From: Gymnopus androsaceus JB14
Taxonomy: Eukaryota; Basidiomycota; Agaricomycetes; Agaricales; Omphalotaceae
Reading direction: 5' to 3'
DNA: 64,000 nt
Assembly (NCBI GenBank): GCA_009733575.1
Contig: ML769400.1
Span: forward strand, 365,616-429,615
Under the pieces are notes generated by a model. That model searched no databases and was not told the DNA's origin. It saw only the letters and a list, made by a program, of their open reading frames with translations. Shown here piece by piece: positions 55,422 to 64,000 of the stretch. How positions within the stretch are numbered: position 1 is the stretch's first letter; each line of letters starts with the position of its first letter. A program made the translations under genes and the position numbers.

Positions 55422-55920
55422 ATTCCCAGCAAAATTCAAGTTTCACAGTGCCCCCAGTACTCTCCAGCGCTTCCCGCTAAATTTTACATCCAAATTAGGC
55501 AATAATATGGCATCTGGGAGCTCTGGCCAGTACATGCCAGCACCTCTAGGTCCTGGGGCTCTGGGGCTCTGGAGGCACTGTCCGGCACTGGCCGGTACTC
55601 CTGGCCACATCATACACATTTTGCTGATCATGCCTAGCAGTGTGCAAGCAGCACTGATTCTTGATATCTGCTGCCACTCCTGCAGTGATATCAAGGTGTC
55701 CGAAAGGTAGCTGATATCTTGGGCTTGAATATACCTAGAACAGCACCATGCCAACAATTGAATGAGCATGAGCAAAACCAATTCTTGTTCCTGAAGGCCT
55801 GATTCTCCAACTTTCACTCCTTCTTCAACGCTCTTTAATCTCTCTTCTGCCTGCAATCTTGGAGGAAACCTGAGACAGCTCTCAATGCACGCTTTACGTT
55901 TGATCCCATTAGTTTTGATC
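55422..55920. other. unexplained inserted DNA in front of GH76 paralogue B
   Basis: Not similar to the upstream regions of paralogues A or C. A 204-codon minus-strand frame (55443-56057) crosses it and the start of paralogue B; no family recognised. Confidence 0.4.
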
Positions 55921-57995
55921 ATGAGGACGCTAGCTGATGAGTTTGCAACACCATCAACCTGGGAGGTATCTACATTCAATTTGTCATACTTAGCAATAAT
56001 GGGCGCCGAGTAACTGTATAGGGCACAAGCATTGCTACATCTCCTACAGACCGTCAATCAACTATTGAAGCTGCTATTCAGGAGGTGTTCAATAACGGAA
56101 CCAGCAAGTCATCTCTTCAGTATCGCTCATTCGCGCACTAATTATGAACAGCCAATACCAGTGATGATTTCTTTTCGATTTTAGCTGTCTATGACCTCTA
56201 CAACAACCAGACCTCATTCATGTCTCCAGTCACAGCATATTTCACCAGCAATCCCTTTCAATCAAACCAGTAGTGGGTATTTCATTCATCTCTTTCCACT
56301 GAACCGTTCTTATTGACCTTCACCCTAGTGTTCGTATACCTTTTACATTGCCCATTCCTTTGTGCTCACTGTTAAAGTACCTGCTCTCTTGAACAGTCTA
56401 ATTTTCCAATGTACATCCACCTTTCTCCCCAATCTGGCTTTAAAAAAATCATATTGACTCAATCTACAGAAATCAAGGTGTCGACGCAATGCGCGCGTAC
56501 CACGTTTATCAGAATCCTGCAATGCTTGACGTAGCCACACAAGCTTGGGACTATGGTCGCGCTCTCACCATTTCTGACGTGAATGTGGCCACAGGCTCAA
56601 TACCGTCAAAGTCATTCAACTTTACAAAGACCTGTTCCGGCTGTAAGTGTTTGATATTTCACATCTTATCAATGATTCTCATTCACTTGGTAGCTACCTT
56701 GGTTGGTGGCACGTTCTGGGTGAGCATTTATTGAGGGAATTGGCATTACAAAGACTTATAATTGCTATTAGCAAACCAAGGTGAACGATGCGACCATCTA
56801 TGGGATTTCCACTGCGTTAGTGCTACTTTATTATATTTGAAAAACCCTTGACTTCCTTCCTTCATCAGAGTATTCTTCACGTAAGACTTTCATCAACTTG
56901 GATTCCAGGCACATTGTTATCCTGATATACTACCCCTCCAGACTCTCAGCGTACCTCTACCAAGCAACTTCCAACAACACCTACCTTGATGCCGCTCAAG
57001 ACTCTGGCGCATTTTTGATAGACATTATGCATATCACCGGGGTGAACAATGGGATAGCAGCAATGTCAGTAAATGACAGTGCTTCCTGTGATGATGTTTT
57101 TGGTGCAGGGGCCTCCCAGATTGCGCATGCAGGTTTCTTCATGGAGGGGCTTGCACTCTTGCCTAGTGATACTTCTTTCGGACAGCAAAACTTGTCTGTG
57201 GAGACCCTGTGAGTAGAATTCCTAACCTTTCAAATCAAATTAAACGATATATTTTACTGCTCCTCCCATATCCTGTATTGATGATATGGAACATAAAGGC
57301 GTTCCAACCTTGTCAATATCACACTCACAACAAATTTTTTGTGTAATGCGGCAAATGGTACCATTAGTACGTATTACTAGCCCGCCTCCCAATCTCTCTA
57401 TGATTTGTACTTTTTCTAGACACCGAAGGTGGTTTACTTGACCAGACTTCCCTCGTTCAGGGACTTGGTTCATTATATCATACCATAAGTGGACCTGCCA
57501 ACCTTATAACATACATTGGGGATTTCCTTTCTGTTCAGGTAAGATTTCATTGCGCCGATGACATATAACTCATGCATATTCCAGTACAACACAGTCGTTA
57601 CCGCATCCACTGTTTCCAATAGCAACATCTACGCTGGTTCATGGAATGGACCACCCGTGGCACAATACGGCGCGACTAATCAGACGCGTGCCTTATTCGC
57701 ATTGGTTAACGCTGCACAAGTCTCCGTTACTAGCCAAACTAACTCGACCACGAACGGAACGACCAACCCTGGATCAACTGGCAGCAACAGTAATCATCAT
57801 CCTACAAGCCATATAGGGCTCATTGTAGGCGCAGTCATTGGTGGACTTGTTCTACTCACCGCAATTGCCCCTCCTAACAATATACACAACTCGCGGTCGA
57901 CGACAACAAGTACCGAGGCAAAAACATGTTCCACATTGACGCATTTTACACCGGACGAGGTCAAAACTCATACGTTCCCGCCCAATTATAGATAG
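55921..57995 (+). pseudogene. GH76 paralogue B, decayed
   Basis: Same order of blocks as paralogues A and C: exon-1 remnant MRTLADEFATPSTWE (55921), DRQSTIEAAIQEVFNN, NQGVDAMRAYHVYQN, DVATQAWDYGRALTISDVNV, GGTFW, a 12-nt exon (56869-56880), MHITGVNNGIAAMSVND, SGPADLITYIGDFLSVQ, YAGSWNGPPVAQYGATNQTR and the membrane segment IGLIVGAVIGGLVLLTAIA. Damage: no signal peptide and no promoter like its relatives, the second exon lacks its first codons, the acceptor before SDDFFS is mutated (CAATACC for CAGTGCC), an extra C in 57868-57871 shifts the frame in the membrane segment and further changes follow, ending early at about 57995. Inferred dead. Confidence 0.8.
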
Positions 57996-59170
57996 AGTCA
58001 TCTGTCCACAGATCATCACTGACGCGCCAAGACAAACAAAGACATTGTCGTAGCAAGTGTGAATCAGAATTTGTCTGACAAGCACAGATAGACAGTTCCT
58101 GACCAGAACACAAACAGCAATTCTCTTGAACAAGTACCGATAACGATTACTCACCTGTGCAGGCAGATCAGCAGGAGAGAGGTCGGAACAGGAACTGCGC
58201 CACCAGCGTATGGAAGTGCCAAGGAAGGGCAATGATCCGTATTTTATTCATGCTTAGAGTTTAAGTATTACAGTATATTACTACATGTGTAGTGCTCTTT
58301 GTATGTGTGTTTGCGGTATACCATCCATGTAGATTGGGGTTCGAACCCCTGAGCTGTCATATCTCGGACGTTCCAGATCTCCAGAACATGCGCATATTTC
58401 GTAAAACCAATGTATTTCCAAGTGAGTATAAACGGCACAGAGCCAGTCTATAGTGAAGACTCGACGCGTTCTCGGACCTATAGCGACAAAGTGGTGCGTA
58501 TCGCACCCGCAAGGTACACATTGCTTGTAAACAGCTCCGGAGCCTGCTATATAGGAGATCAATATAACATAAAGATGATGATGTGGTGTATCTTGACCTA
58601 CATACCACCTGAACTCTAGTAGATAGTTCTTATTCATGATATAGCCGTCTGTCGTATCACGGCCTCCTTATGTCTTTTCGTCTCCCAAGCCCAAAGATTC
58701 AGAACAAGTAGAATAACACGATGATAAAGGAGAGGCATCGCCTGCGCATCGTCGGGCTCTACATTGCCCATGTCCAAAGCCAGCATTTCGACCTTGGTTA
58801 CGCGAGCGATGAAGAGTTCGGATGTGAAGCCAGAGGAGGGGGAGATACTGTTCGGCTTCGACCGCGACTCTTCGGTATCTACACCGGAAAACATCAAGTC
58901 ATCCAGCATTATCGGCAGTGCCGCCAATTTACAGGACAATGCACCCAAAGAACCCTCCAACACTGGAATTCCCTCGTCATTAAGAAAATATTTAATCTCT
59001 TCAAAGGATTTGGATGTAGATCTGGTCTAGAGAATAACATGGCTGTGGAGGCTTGTGCTGCAGAGAGAATGTTGATTACCATGTCCGAGGGAGCTGAGGG
59101 TGACGCGTATGCGGATGTCGTATTTGTGGAAGAATTTCGAAGAGAAGTGGTCATTCTTGAAGGAATTCTA
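56060..59170. repeat. tandem duplication unit 1 (GH76 paralogue B + gene D copy 1)
   Basis: Direct repeat of 60600-64000. Coding blocks of GH76 and D and parts of the spacer match; unit 1 is more decayed and is followed by the Plavaka fragment. Confidence 0.75.
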
Positions 59171-59202
59171 AGAGAAAATGCAACAAGGGGATATGGGTCC
59201 AT
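58634..59202 (-). pseudogene. unrecognised gene D, copy 1, frame broken
   Basis: Not recognised. ATG 59202 reads MDPYPLVAFSLRIPSRMTTS, then SDMVINILSAAQASTAMLFS, RPDLHPNP, and in another register EGIPVLEGSLGALSCKLAAL, PIMLDDLMFSGVDTEESRSK, SGFTSELFIARVTKVEMLAL and DMGNVEPDDAQAMPLLY. Compared with copy 2 (63480-64000) one base is missing at about 59002, which breaks the frame after HPNP. The two copies are close in sequence and each follows a GH76 paralogue tail to tail, so GH76 plus D is the duplicated unit. Confidence 0.55.
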
Positions 59203-59289
59203 GGCGATCGAGTGGCGCCGTGAAAAGTGGTTAGGTGGAGACAAGTTTCCCTTAGAAGCGAGCGAAGTTTTGTTTTAATGTTGTTCATT

Positions 59290-59800
59290 CACGATATTCA
59301 TGTATTTCATTCCGCACTCACCTATGTCCACGCTCCAAGTGATCTTTATGGTGTTGGAGGAATGTACCGAGAACGTATAAGGTCGAATCCCAACTGGTAC
59401 GGGTTAGGTGGAGCGCGCCGTGACATGGTCTTGGTAGCTGTTGGTGACTCAAACGATATCCAAACCATTCATGGTATGGTACCTGCACGCGTCTTGCTTT
59501 TCTTCTCTTTCCGCCATCATGAAGAAGTTGTTGAGTGTGCATGTGTTCATTGGTTTGCACCATCCGCCGATGGCCCAGAAGAAGAAACAGGAATGTGGAT
59601 TGTTGAGCCAGAGATGCTTGATGGGAGTCCATCGACAGCAATCGTTTCACTGAAGACAGTTATGCGAGGGTACATCTTATTCCTGACTTTGGAGACTCTG
59701 AGGTTCCAGAGGACTTCAATTACGCCATTTCGCTGGATGTCTTCCCGTCATTCTTTGTTAATTGATATGCAGACCATCATATGTATGAGTTGCTGAAAAA
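59290..59800 (+). mobile_element. Plavaka-type transposon remnant, C-terminal part of the transposase ORF
   Basis: Plus-strand reading gives APSDLYGVGGMYRERIRSNP, VLLFFSFRHHEEVVECACVH, WFAPSADGPEEETGMWIVEP, and after a one-base slip VHLIPDFGDSEVPEDFNYAI, SLDVFPSFFVN, a stop, then YADHHMYELL. This is the conserved C-terminal region of the KDDxxD Plavaka transposons of Agaricomycetes (from memory of the family). The catalytic core is absent and the frame is broken, so it is a dead fragment next to the GH76/D repeat. Confidence 0.72.
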
Positions 59801-59829
59801 CCACACTAGAGTAGGAGGTAATAGATATA

Positions 59830-60419
59830 CTATATTCTAGTACTCATGTACATGATGATGAGAACCCCGTCGCAGATGGAATTGCTTAGAAAGAAGAAAA
59901 AAAAGAGAAAGAAAATCATCAGCATGTTACTGGGCGAAAGAATCATGTGCACCAAGCCAAATTTTCCTTCCGCCCTATCTTATAGCCCAGTTTCTCGATC
60001 ATGACAAAGTATGCAAAACGCTGGTGCAGGTCGTTGACGGAGAGAAAGAGTTGCCACGATTGCAGGACGCTCGGGGTTGTAACTTGCCGGCAATCCGGTC
60101 CATCTTTTACGATGCGACGCGACCCAACATGGCAGCGCGGATTTTTCCGACGGTTGACCTCTGTCTTAAAGATTAAGCCCTTTATTCATCAGCTCTCACT
60201 CATCTGCTCACTCACCTCTACTCTCCGATCCAATTTGATTCCAATGGCAGTGCCATAAGAGGCAAGAGAATCAAAGAAGTGACCGATGGGATACAATCTT
60301 CGAACTTTGATAATCAAAGGATGGATACTACACCGTCAAGACTTTCGTTCTTGATTCCCCGCCCTCAACTTCAGCTCTGCTGCCTTTTTCATTTTGTCAC
60401 TTCCTACTCGTTGAGGATC
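59830..60419. other. spacer and promoter region of GH76 paralogue C
   Basis: The last 240 bases match, inverted, the upstream DNA of paralogue A (54664-54965). No gene seen in the rest. Confidence 0.55.
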
Positions 60420-62703
60420 ATGCCCTGGACAATCCTCTTACACTTGTTTTCAGCGATGGTCCTAGTCAAAAAGACGCTAGCTGATGGGTTTGTGACACCA
60501 CTGACTTGGGAGGTGAGCTGAGAAAATGGTGCTTGGACAAAACGACATACTTATTGCAGCATATTATAGGGCACAAACCTAACTATATCCGTTGCTGATC
60601 GTCAGTCAACCATTGAAGCTGCTATTCAGGAGGTGTTCAATAACGAAAACAGCCTGAGCAAGTCATCTCTCCAGTATCGCTCAGTCGCGGACTCATTATA
60701 AACAGCCAGTGCCAGCGATGATTTCTTTTCAATTTTAGCTGTCTATGACCTCTATAACAACCAGACCTCATTCAAGTCTCCAGTCACTGCATATTTTACA
60801 AGCAATCCCTTTCAATCAATCCAGTTGTGGGTATTTTATGCATCTCTTTCCACTAAACAATTCTTACTGACTTCACCCTAGTGTTCGTATACCTTTTACA
60901 TTGCCCGGTCCTTTGTGCTCACTGATAAAGTACCTGTTCTCTTGAACAGTCTGATGTCACAATGTACATTCGCCTTTCTTCCCACTCTGGCTTTTTTTAA
61001 AATCATATTGACTCAATCTACAGATATCAAGGTGTCGACGCAATGCGCGCATACCGAGTCTACCAGAATTCTGCAATGCTTGACATAGCTACACAAGCTT
61101 GGGACTATGGTCGCACTCTCACCATTTCTGATGTGAATGTGGCCACAGGCTCAGTACCGTCAAAGTCATTCAACTTCACAAAGACCTGTTCCGGCTGTAA
61201 GTGATATTTCACATCTTATTAACGATTCTCATTCACTTGGTAGCTACCTTGATTGGTGGCACTTTCTGGGTGAGCATTTATTGAAGGGATTGGCATCACA
61301 AAGACTTATAATTGCTATTAGCAAACCACTGCGAACGATACGACCATCTTTGGGCTTTCCACTGCGTTAGTGCTGCTTTATTATATTTGAAAAACTTTTG
61401 ACTCCCTTCCTTCTTCAGATTATTTTTCACGTAAGCCTACCTTCATCAACTTGGATTTTAGGAACATTGTTATGCTGATATGCTATCCCTCCAGACTCTC
61501 AGCGTACCTCTATCAAGCAACTTCCGACAACATTTACCTCGCTGCCGCTCAAGACTCTGGCGCATTTTTGATAGACATTATGCATATCACCGGGGTGAAC
61601 AATGGGATAGCAACAATGTCAGTAAATGACAGCGCTTCCTGTGATGATGTTTCTGGTCTAGGGGATAACCAGGTTAACGACGCGGGCACTTTTATGGAAG
61701 GGCTTGCACTCTTGCCTAGTAATACTTCTTTCGGAGAGCAAAACTTATCTGTGGAGACCTTGTGAGTAGAACTTCTAAACCTCTCATCCTGTACTAATGA
61801 TATGGAATTTAGGCGTTCTAACCTTGTCAATATTACGCTCACAACAAATGTTCTGTGTAATGCGGCAAATGGCATCATTAGTACGTTCTATTAGCCCGCC
61901 TCTGGTCTATCCCTGATTTGTACTTTTCCTACTAGACACCGGTGGTGGTGTCGGTGACGAGGCCCTCGTTCAGGGACTTGGTGCATTATATCATACCATA
62001 AGTGGACCTGCCGACCTTATAACATACATTGGGAATTTCCTTTCTGTTCAGGTAAGACTTTGTTTTGCCAGCGATGACATTCAACTCACGTACATTCCAG
62101 TACAACACACTCGTTACCGTATCCACTGTTTCCAACAGTAACATCTACGCTGGTTCATGGATTGGACCACCCGTGGCACAATACGACCCAACTAATCAGA
62201 CGCTTGCATTATTCGCATTGGTTAACGCTGCACAAGTCTCCGTTAATAGCCAAACCAACTCGACCACGAACGGAACGACCAACTCCGGATCAACTGGCAG
62301 CAACAGTAACAATCCAACGAGCCAAACTAGTTCGACCACGAACCCTGGATTAACTGGCAACAGCAGTAATCATCATCCAACGAGCCGTATAGGGCTCATT
62401 GTAGGTGCAGTCGTTGGTGGCCTTGTTCTACTCACCGCAATTGCCCTCCTAACAATATACACAACTCGCGGTCGACGACAACAAGTTCCGAAGCAGAACG
62501 TTTTCCACATTGACGCATTTTACCCGGACGAGGTCAAAAATCATACGTTCCTGCCAATTAAAAACACTAGCAGGATCCCTAGCGGAAAGGAACATCGAGG
62601 GCAAGTAGCTAATCAGAATTCGTTGCAGGCAAGGATTCAGCGGAAGCGAAGGGCGGAACAGGGAGCTGCGCCACCAGCGTATGAAGCGCCAGTAGGGCAA
62701 TGA
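60420..62703 (+). CDS. GH76 alpha-1,6-mannanase-like protein, paralogue C (membrane-anchored with cytoplasmic tail), intact
   Basis: Best preserved of three GH76 paralogues. ATG 60420 gives a signal peptide (MPWTILLHLFSAMVLVKKTL), then NLTISVADRQSTIEAAIQEV, ASDDFFSILAVYDLYNNQTS, YFTSNPFQSIQ, a longer intron (about 200 nt), YQGVDAMRAYRVYQNSAMLD, TQAWDYGRTLTISDVNVATG, STLIGGTFW, QTTANDTTIFGLST, a 12-nt exon (61419-61430), LSAYLYQATSDNIYLAAAQD, GAFLIDIMHITGVNNGIATM, SGPADLITYIGNFLSVQ, YAGSWIGPPVAQYDPTNQTL. A Ser/Thr/Asn linker with internal repeats leads to IGLIVGAVVGGLVLLTAIAL and a basic tail (YTTRGRRQQVPKQN) of about 70 residues, TGA 62703. About 11 exons. Likely acts on wall mannan or GPI glycans at the plasma membrane. 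Confidence 0.9.
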
Positions 62704-63480
62704 TCCATATTTATTGCTTAGAGTTTAGTATTATATACTACGATGTACTAGTGCTCGAGTAACGAGAACCAAAAATTTTTCACCACTCCCTTAAAACGTA
62801 AAATCTCAACACAAAATGAAAAAATACTGATGCCGTCCTAGCGTCCCAGACAGAATCCGATTTCACCAGACTTGGACCAGAACTGCACAATCGGCCTAGC
62901 GTTAATCGCAATACTCGTCGTGTTCGGTAATCACCAGTGTCCATAGAAAGATGATCAACGAGGAGAGTTCATCGGTGGTACGCGGCACGAGGTAATCAAC
63001 TGAGCTAATGAGCGCTCCTTCAGAACCAACCGCCGTCCGCACCCAGATCTCAGCTCCGCGTGACCAAGGACAAAGACTTGTCGTACATCCTCAAAGTCAA
63101 AGGCCGCTAACTTCTACCTCCGCCAGCGCTACATCGTCTTGCAAGAGCAACAGTGCAGACAAAGTCGTGATTGATTAGTAGTGCTCTTTGTATGGGTGTT
63201 TGCGGTATACCATCCATGCATGTAGATTGGGTTCGAGTCCCTGAACACAACTGAGTTGTCATATATCGGGGTGTGAACGGCACAAAGCCAATCTACAGTG
63301 TAGACTCGACGCGTTCTCGGACCTATGGCGACAAAGTGGTACGGCACCCGCAAGGTACACCCGGAGCCTGTGTAGAAGATTAAGACAATATAAAAATGAA
63401 GATGTATTGTATCTTGATCTACACACCATCTGAGGCTCTATATAGTTCTTATTCATGATATATGGCCGAGGTATGGGTAT
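62704..63480. other. 3' flank of paralogue C and spacer
   Basis: From about 63176 it parallels 58265-58630 (words GTGCTCTTTGTATG and GTTTGCGGTATACCATCC). The part 62704-63115 has no counterpart behind paralogue B that I can see and no gene. Confidence 0.5.
63116..63176 (+). pseudogene. CFEM-gene tail fragment
   Basis: Resembles 52337-52390 of CFEM gene 2: both have CCTC(T/C)GC(T/C)..CTAC(C/A)TCGTC(G/T) followed by AAGAGCAAC(G/A)GTGCAGACAA and AGTCGT. It encodes the last part of the Ser-rich spacer only. Found between GH76 paralogue C and gene D copy 2, so it is a stray duplicate of the neighbouring locus 11 kb away. Confidence 0.65.
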
Positions 63481-64000
63481 CACAGTCTCCTTATGCCTTT
63501 TCATCTCCCAAATCCAAAGATTCAGAACGTGTAGAATAACCACGACAGCGATAAAGGAGAGGCATCGCCTGCGCATCGTCAGGCTCTACATTGTCCATGT
63601 CCAAAGCCAGCATTTCGACCTTGGTTACGCGAGCAATGAAGCGTACGGATGTAAAGCCAGAGGAGGGGGAGATACTGTTTTGGCTCCGATCGTGACTCTT
63701 CGGTATCTACACCGGCAAACGCCAACTCATCCAACATTATCGGCGGTGCTGCCAGTTTACAGGACAATGCACCCAAAGAACCCTCCAACACTGGAATTCC
63801 CTCGTTATTAAGAGAATATTTAATCTCTTCGAAAGGATTTGGATGTAGATCTGGTCTAGAGAATAACACGGCTGTGGAAGCTTGTGCTGCAGAGAGGATG
63901 TTGACTACCATGTCCGAGAGAGCTGAGGGTGACGCGTATGCGGATTTTGTATTTGTTTGGAATTGGAAGAAGTTCGAAGAGAAGTAGCCATTCTCGAAGG
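63480..64000 (-). pseudogene. unrecognised gene D, copy 2, truncated by window end and frame broken
   Basis: Partner of 58634-59202. Reads VVNILSAAQASTAVLFSRPD, LHPNPFEEIKYSLNNEGIPV, LEGSLGALSCKLAAPPIMLD, ELAFAGVDTEESRSEP, in frame where copy 1 is broken, then shifts because of one extra T near 63680 (TTTT against TT in copy 1). Function unknown. Its 5' end lies beyond the window. Confidence 0.55.

Larger units (their letters stand above)
60600..64000. repeat. tandem duplication unit 2 (GH76 paralogue C + gene D copy 2)
   Basis: Direct repeat of 56060-59170. Contains an extra segment with the CFEM fragment between the two genes. Confidence 0.75.

Noticed and set aside
55443..56057. 204-codon minus-strand open frame
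   Set aside because: Crosses both inserted DNA and the antisense of GH76 B; no motif or homologue recognised.
58329..58350. tRNA-like B-box word GGGGTTCGAACCCC (and GGTTCGAGTCC near 63230)
   Set aside because: It is a self-complementary word; no matching acceptor stem or A box stands at the right distance on either strand, so I do not call a tRNA or SINE.
60890..60960. Extra exon between the NPFQSIQ and YQGVDAMRAY blocks of GH76 C
   Set aside because: Open in one register, but phases do not fit in paralogue A and the direct join across a longer intron keeps the conserved frame in all copies.
1..64000. CRISPR arrays, operons, Shine-Dalgarno sites, rRNA genes
   Set aside because: None seen; the window is eukaryotic nuclear DNA.

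Overview
The window is nuclear DNA from a filamentous basidiomycete, almost certainly an Agaricomycete. Genes are compact and dense with 50-70 nt GT-AG introns, many with CTAAC-like branch points. Two class II (fungal secreted) manganese peroxidases point to a white-rot or litter-decaying lifestyle. CFEM proteins, GH76 and GH17 wall enzymes, and a Plavaka-type transposon remnant fit the same group. I cannot name the species.

Layout. 1-5063 (-): IML1/DEPDC5, a GATOR1 subunit, 3' end outside the window. 5698-7832 (-): type II membrane GH17 glucanase. 8330-17745: two manganese peroxidase genes (-) in two copies of a roughly 3 kb duplicated segment that includes the promoters; the 3.3 kb between them holds palindromes, tandem repeats and a decayed reverse-transcriptase-like element. 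19612-20665 (+): Rab GTPase YPT1. 21362-25413 (+): Argonaute. 25835-26308 (-): a four-exon 91-codon gene. 26456-28197 (-): PLP synthase PDX1/SNZ. 28900-29324 (-): mitoribosomal mL49/IMG2. 29992-33300: a hypothetical nuclear-type protein and weaker small models. 33884-35642 (-): RS/RG-rich protein, head-to-head with cyclin L (35734-36776, +). 36839-38166 (-): MYND-finger protein. 38482-38919 (+): candidate secreted protein. 39746-41758 (-): splicing factor PRP45/SNW1, head-to-head with the SRP receptor alpha subunit (41822-44406, +). 45188-46910 (+): HMG-box protein. 47175-47735 (-): single-pass membrane protein tail. 48194-49308 (+): glyoxalase II. 49611-50370 (-): SFT2. 50824-52447 (+): two CFEM proteins. 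52678-64000: an unstable cell-surface region with three GH76 paralogues (one inverted, two tandem), two copies of an unrecognised gene, transposon debris, a large hairpin and a stray CFEM tail fragment.

Themes. The core half carries housekeeping genes for nutrient signalling, secretion (YPT1, SRP receptor, SFT2) and splicing (PRP45, cyclin L), twice sharing very short divergent promoters. The accessory parts are peroxidase and cell-surface gene families growing by local duplication. Two patterns stand out. First, many very short exons (6-13 nt) carry conserved or catalytic residues. Second, many otherwise conserved genes have single-base frame shifts, mostly in homopolymers, so either the assembly has residual indel errors or decay is unusually widespread. 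No self-evidently new multi-gene system is visible; the most novel items are the near-identical neighbouring introns in PDX1, the hidden 91-codon gene and the GH76 cluster architecture.
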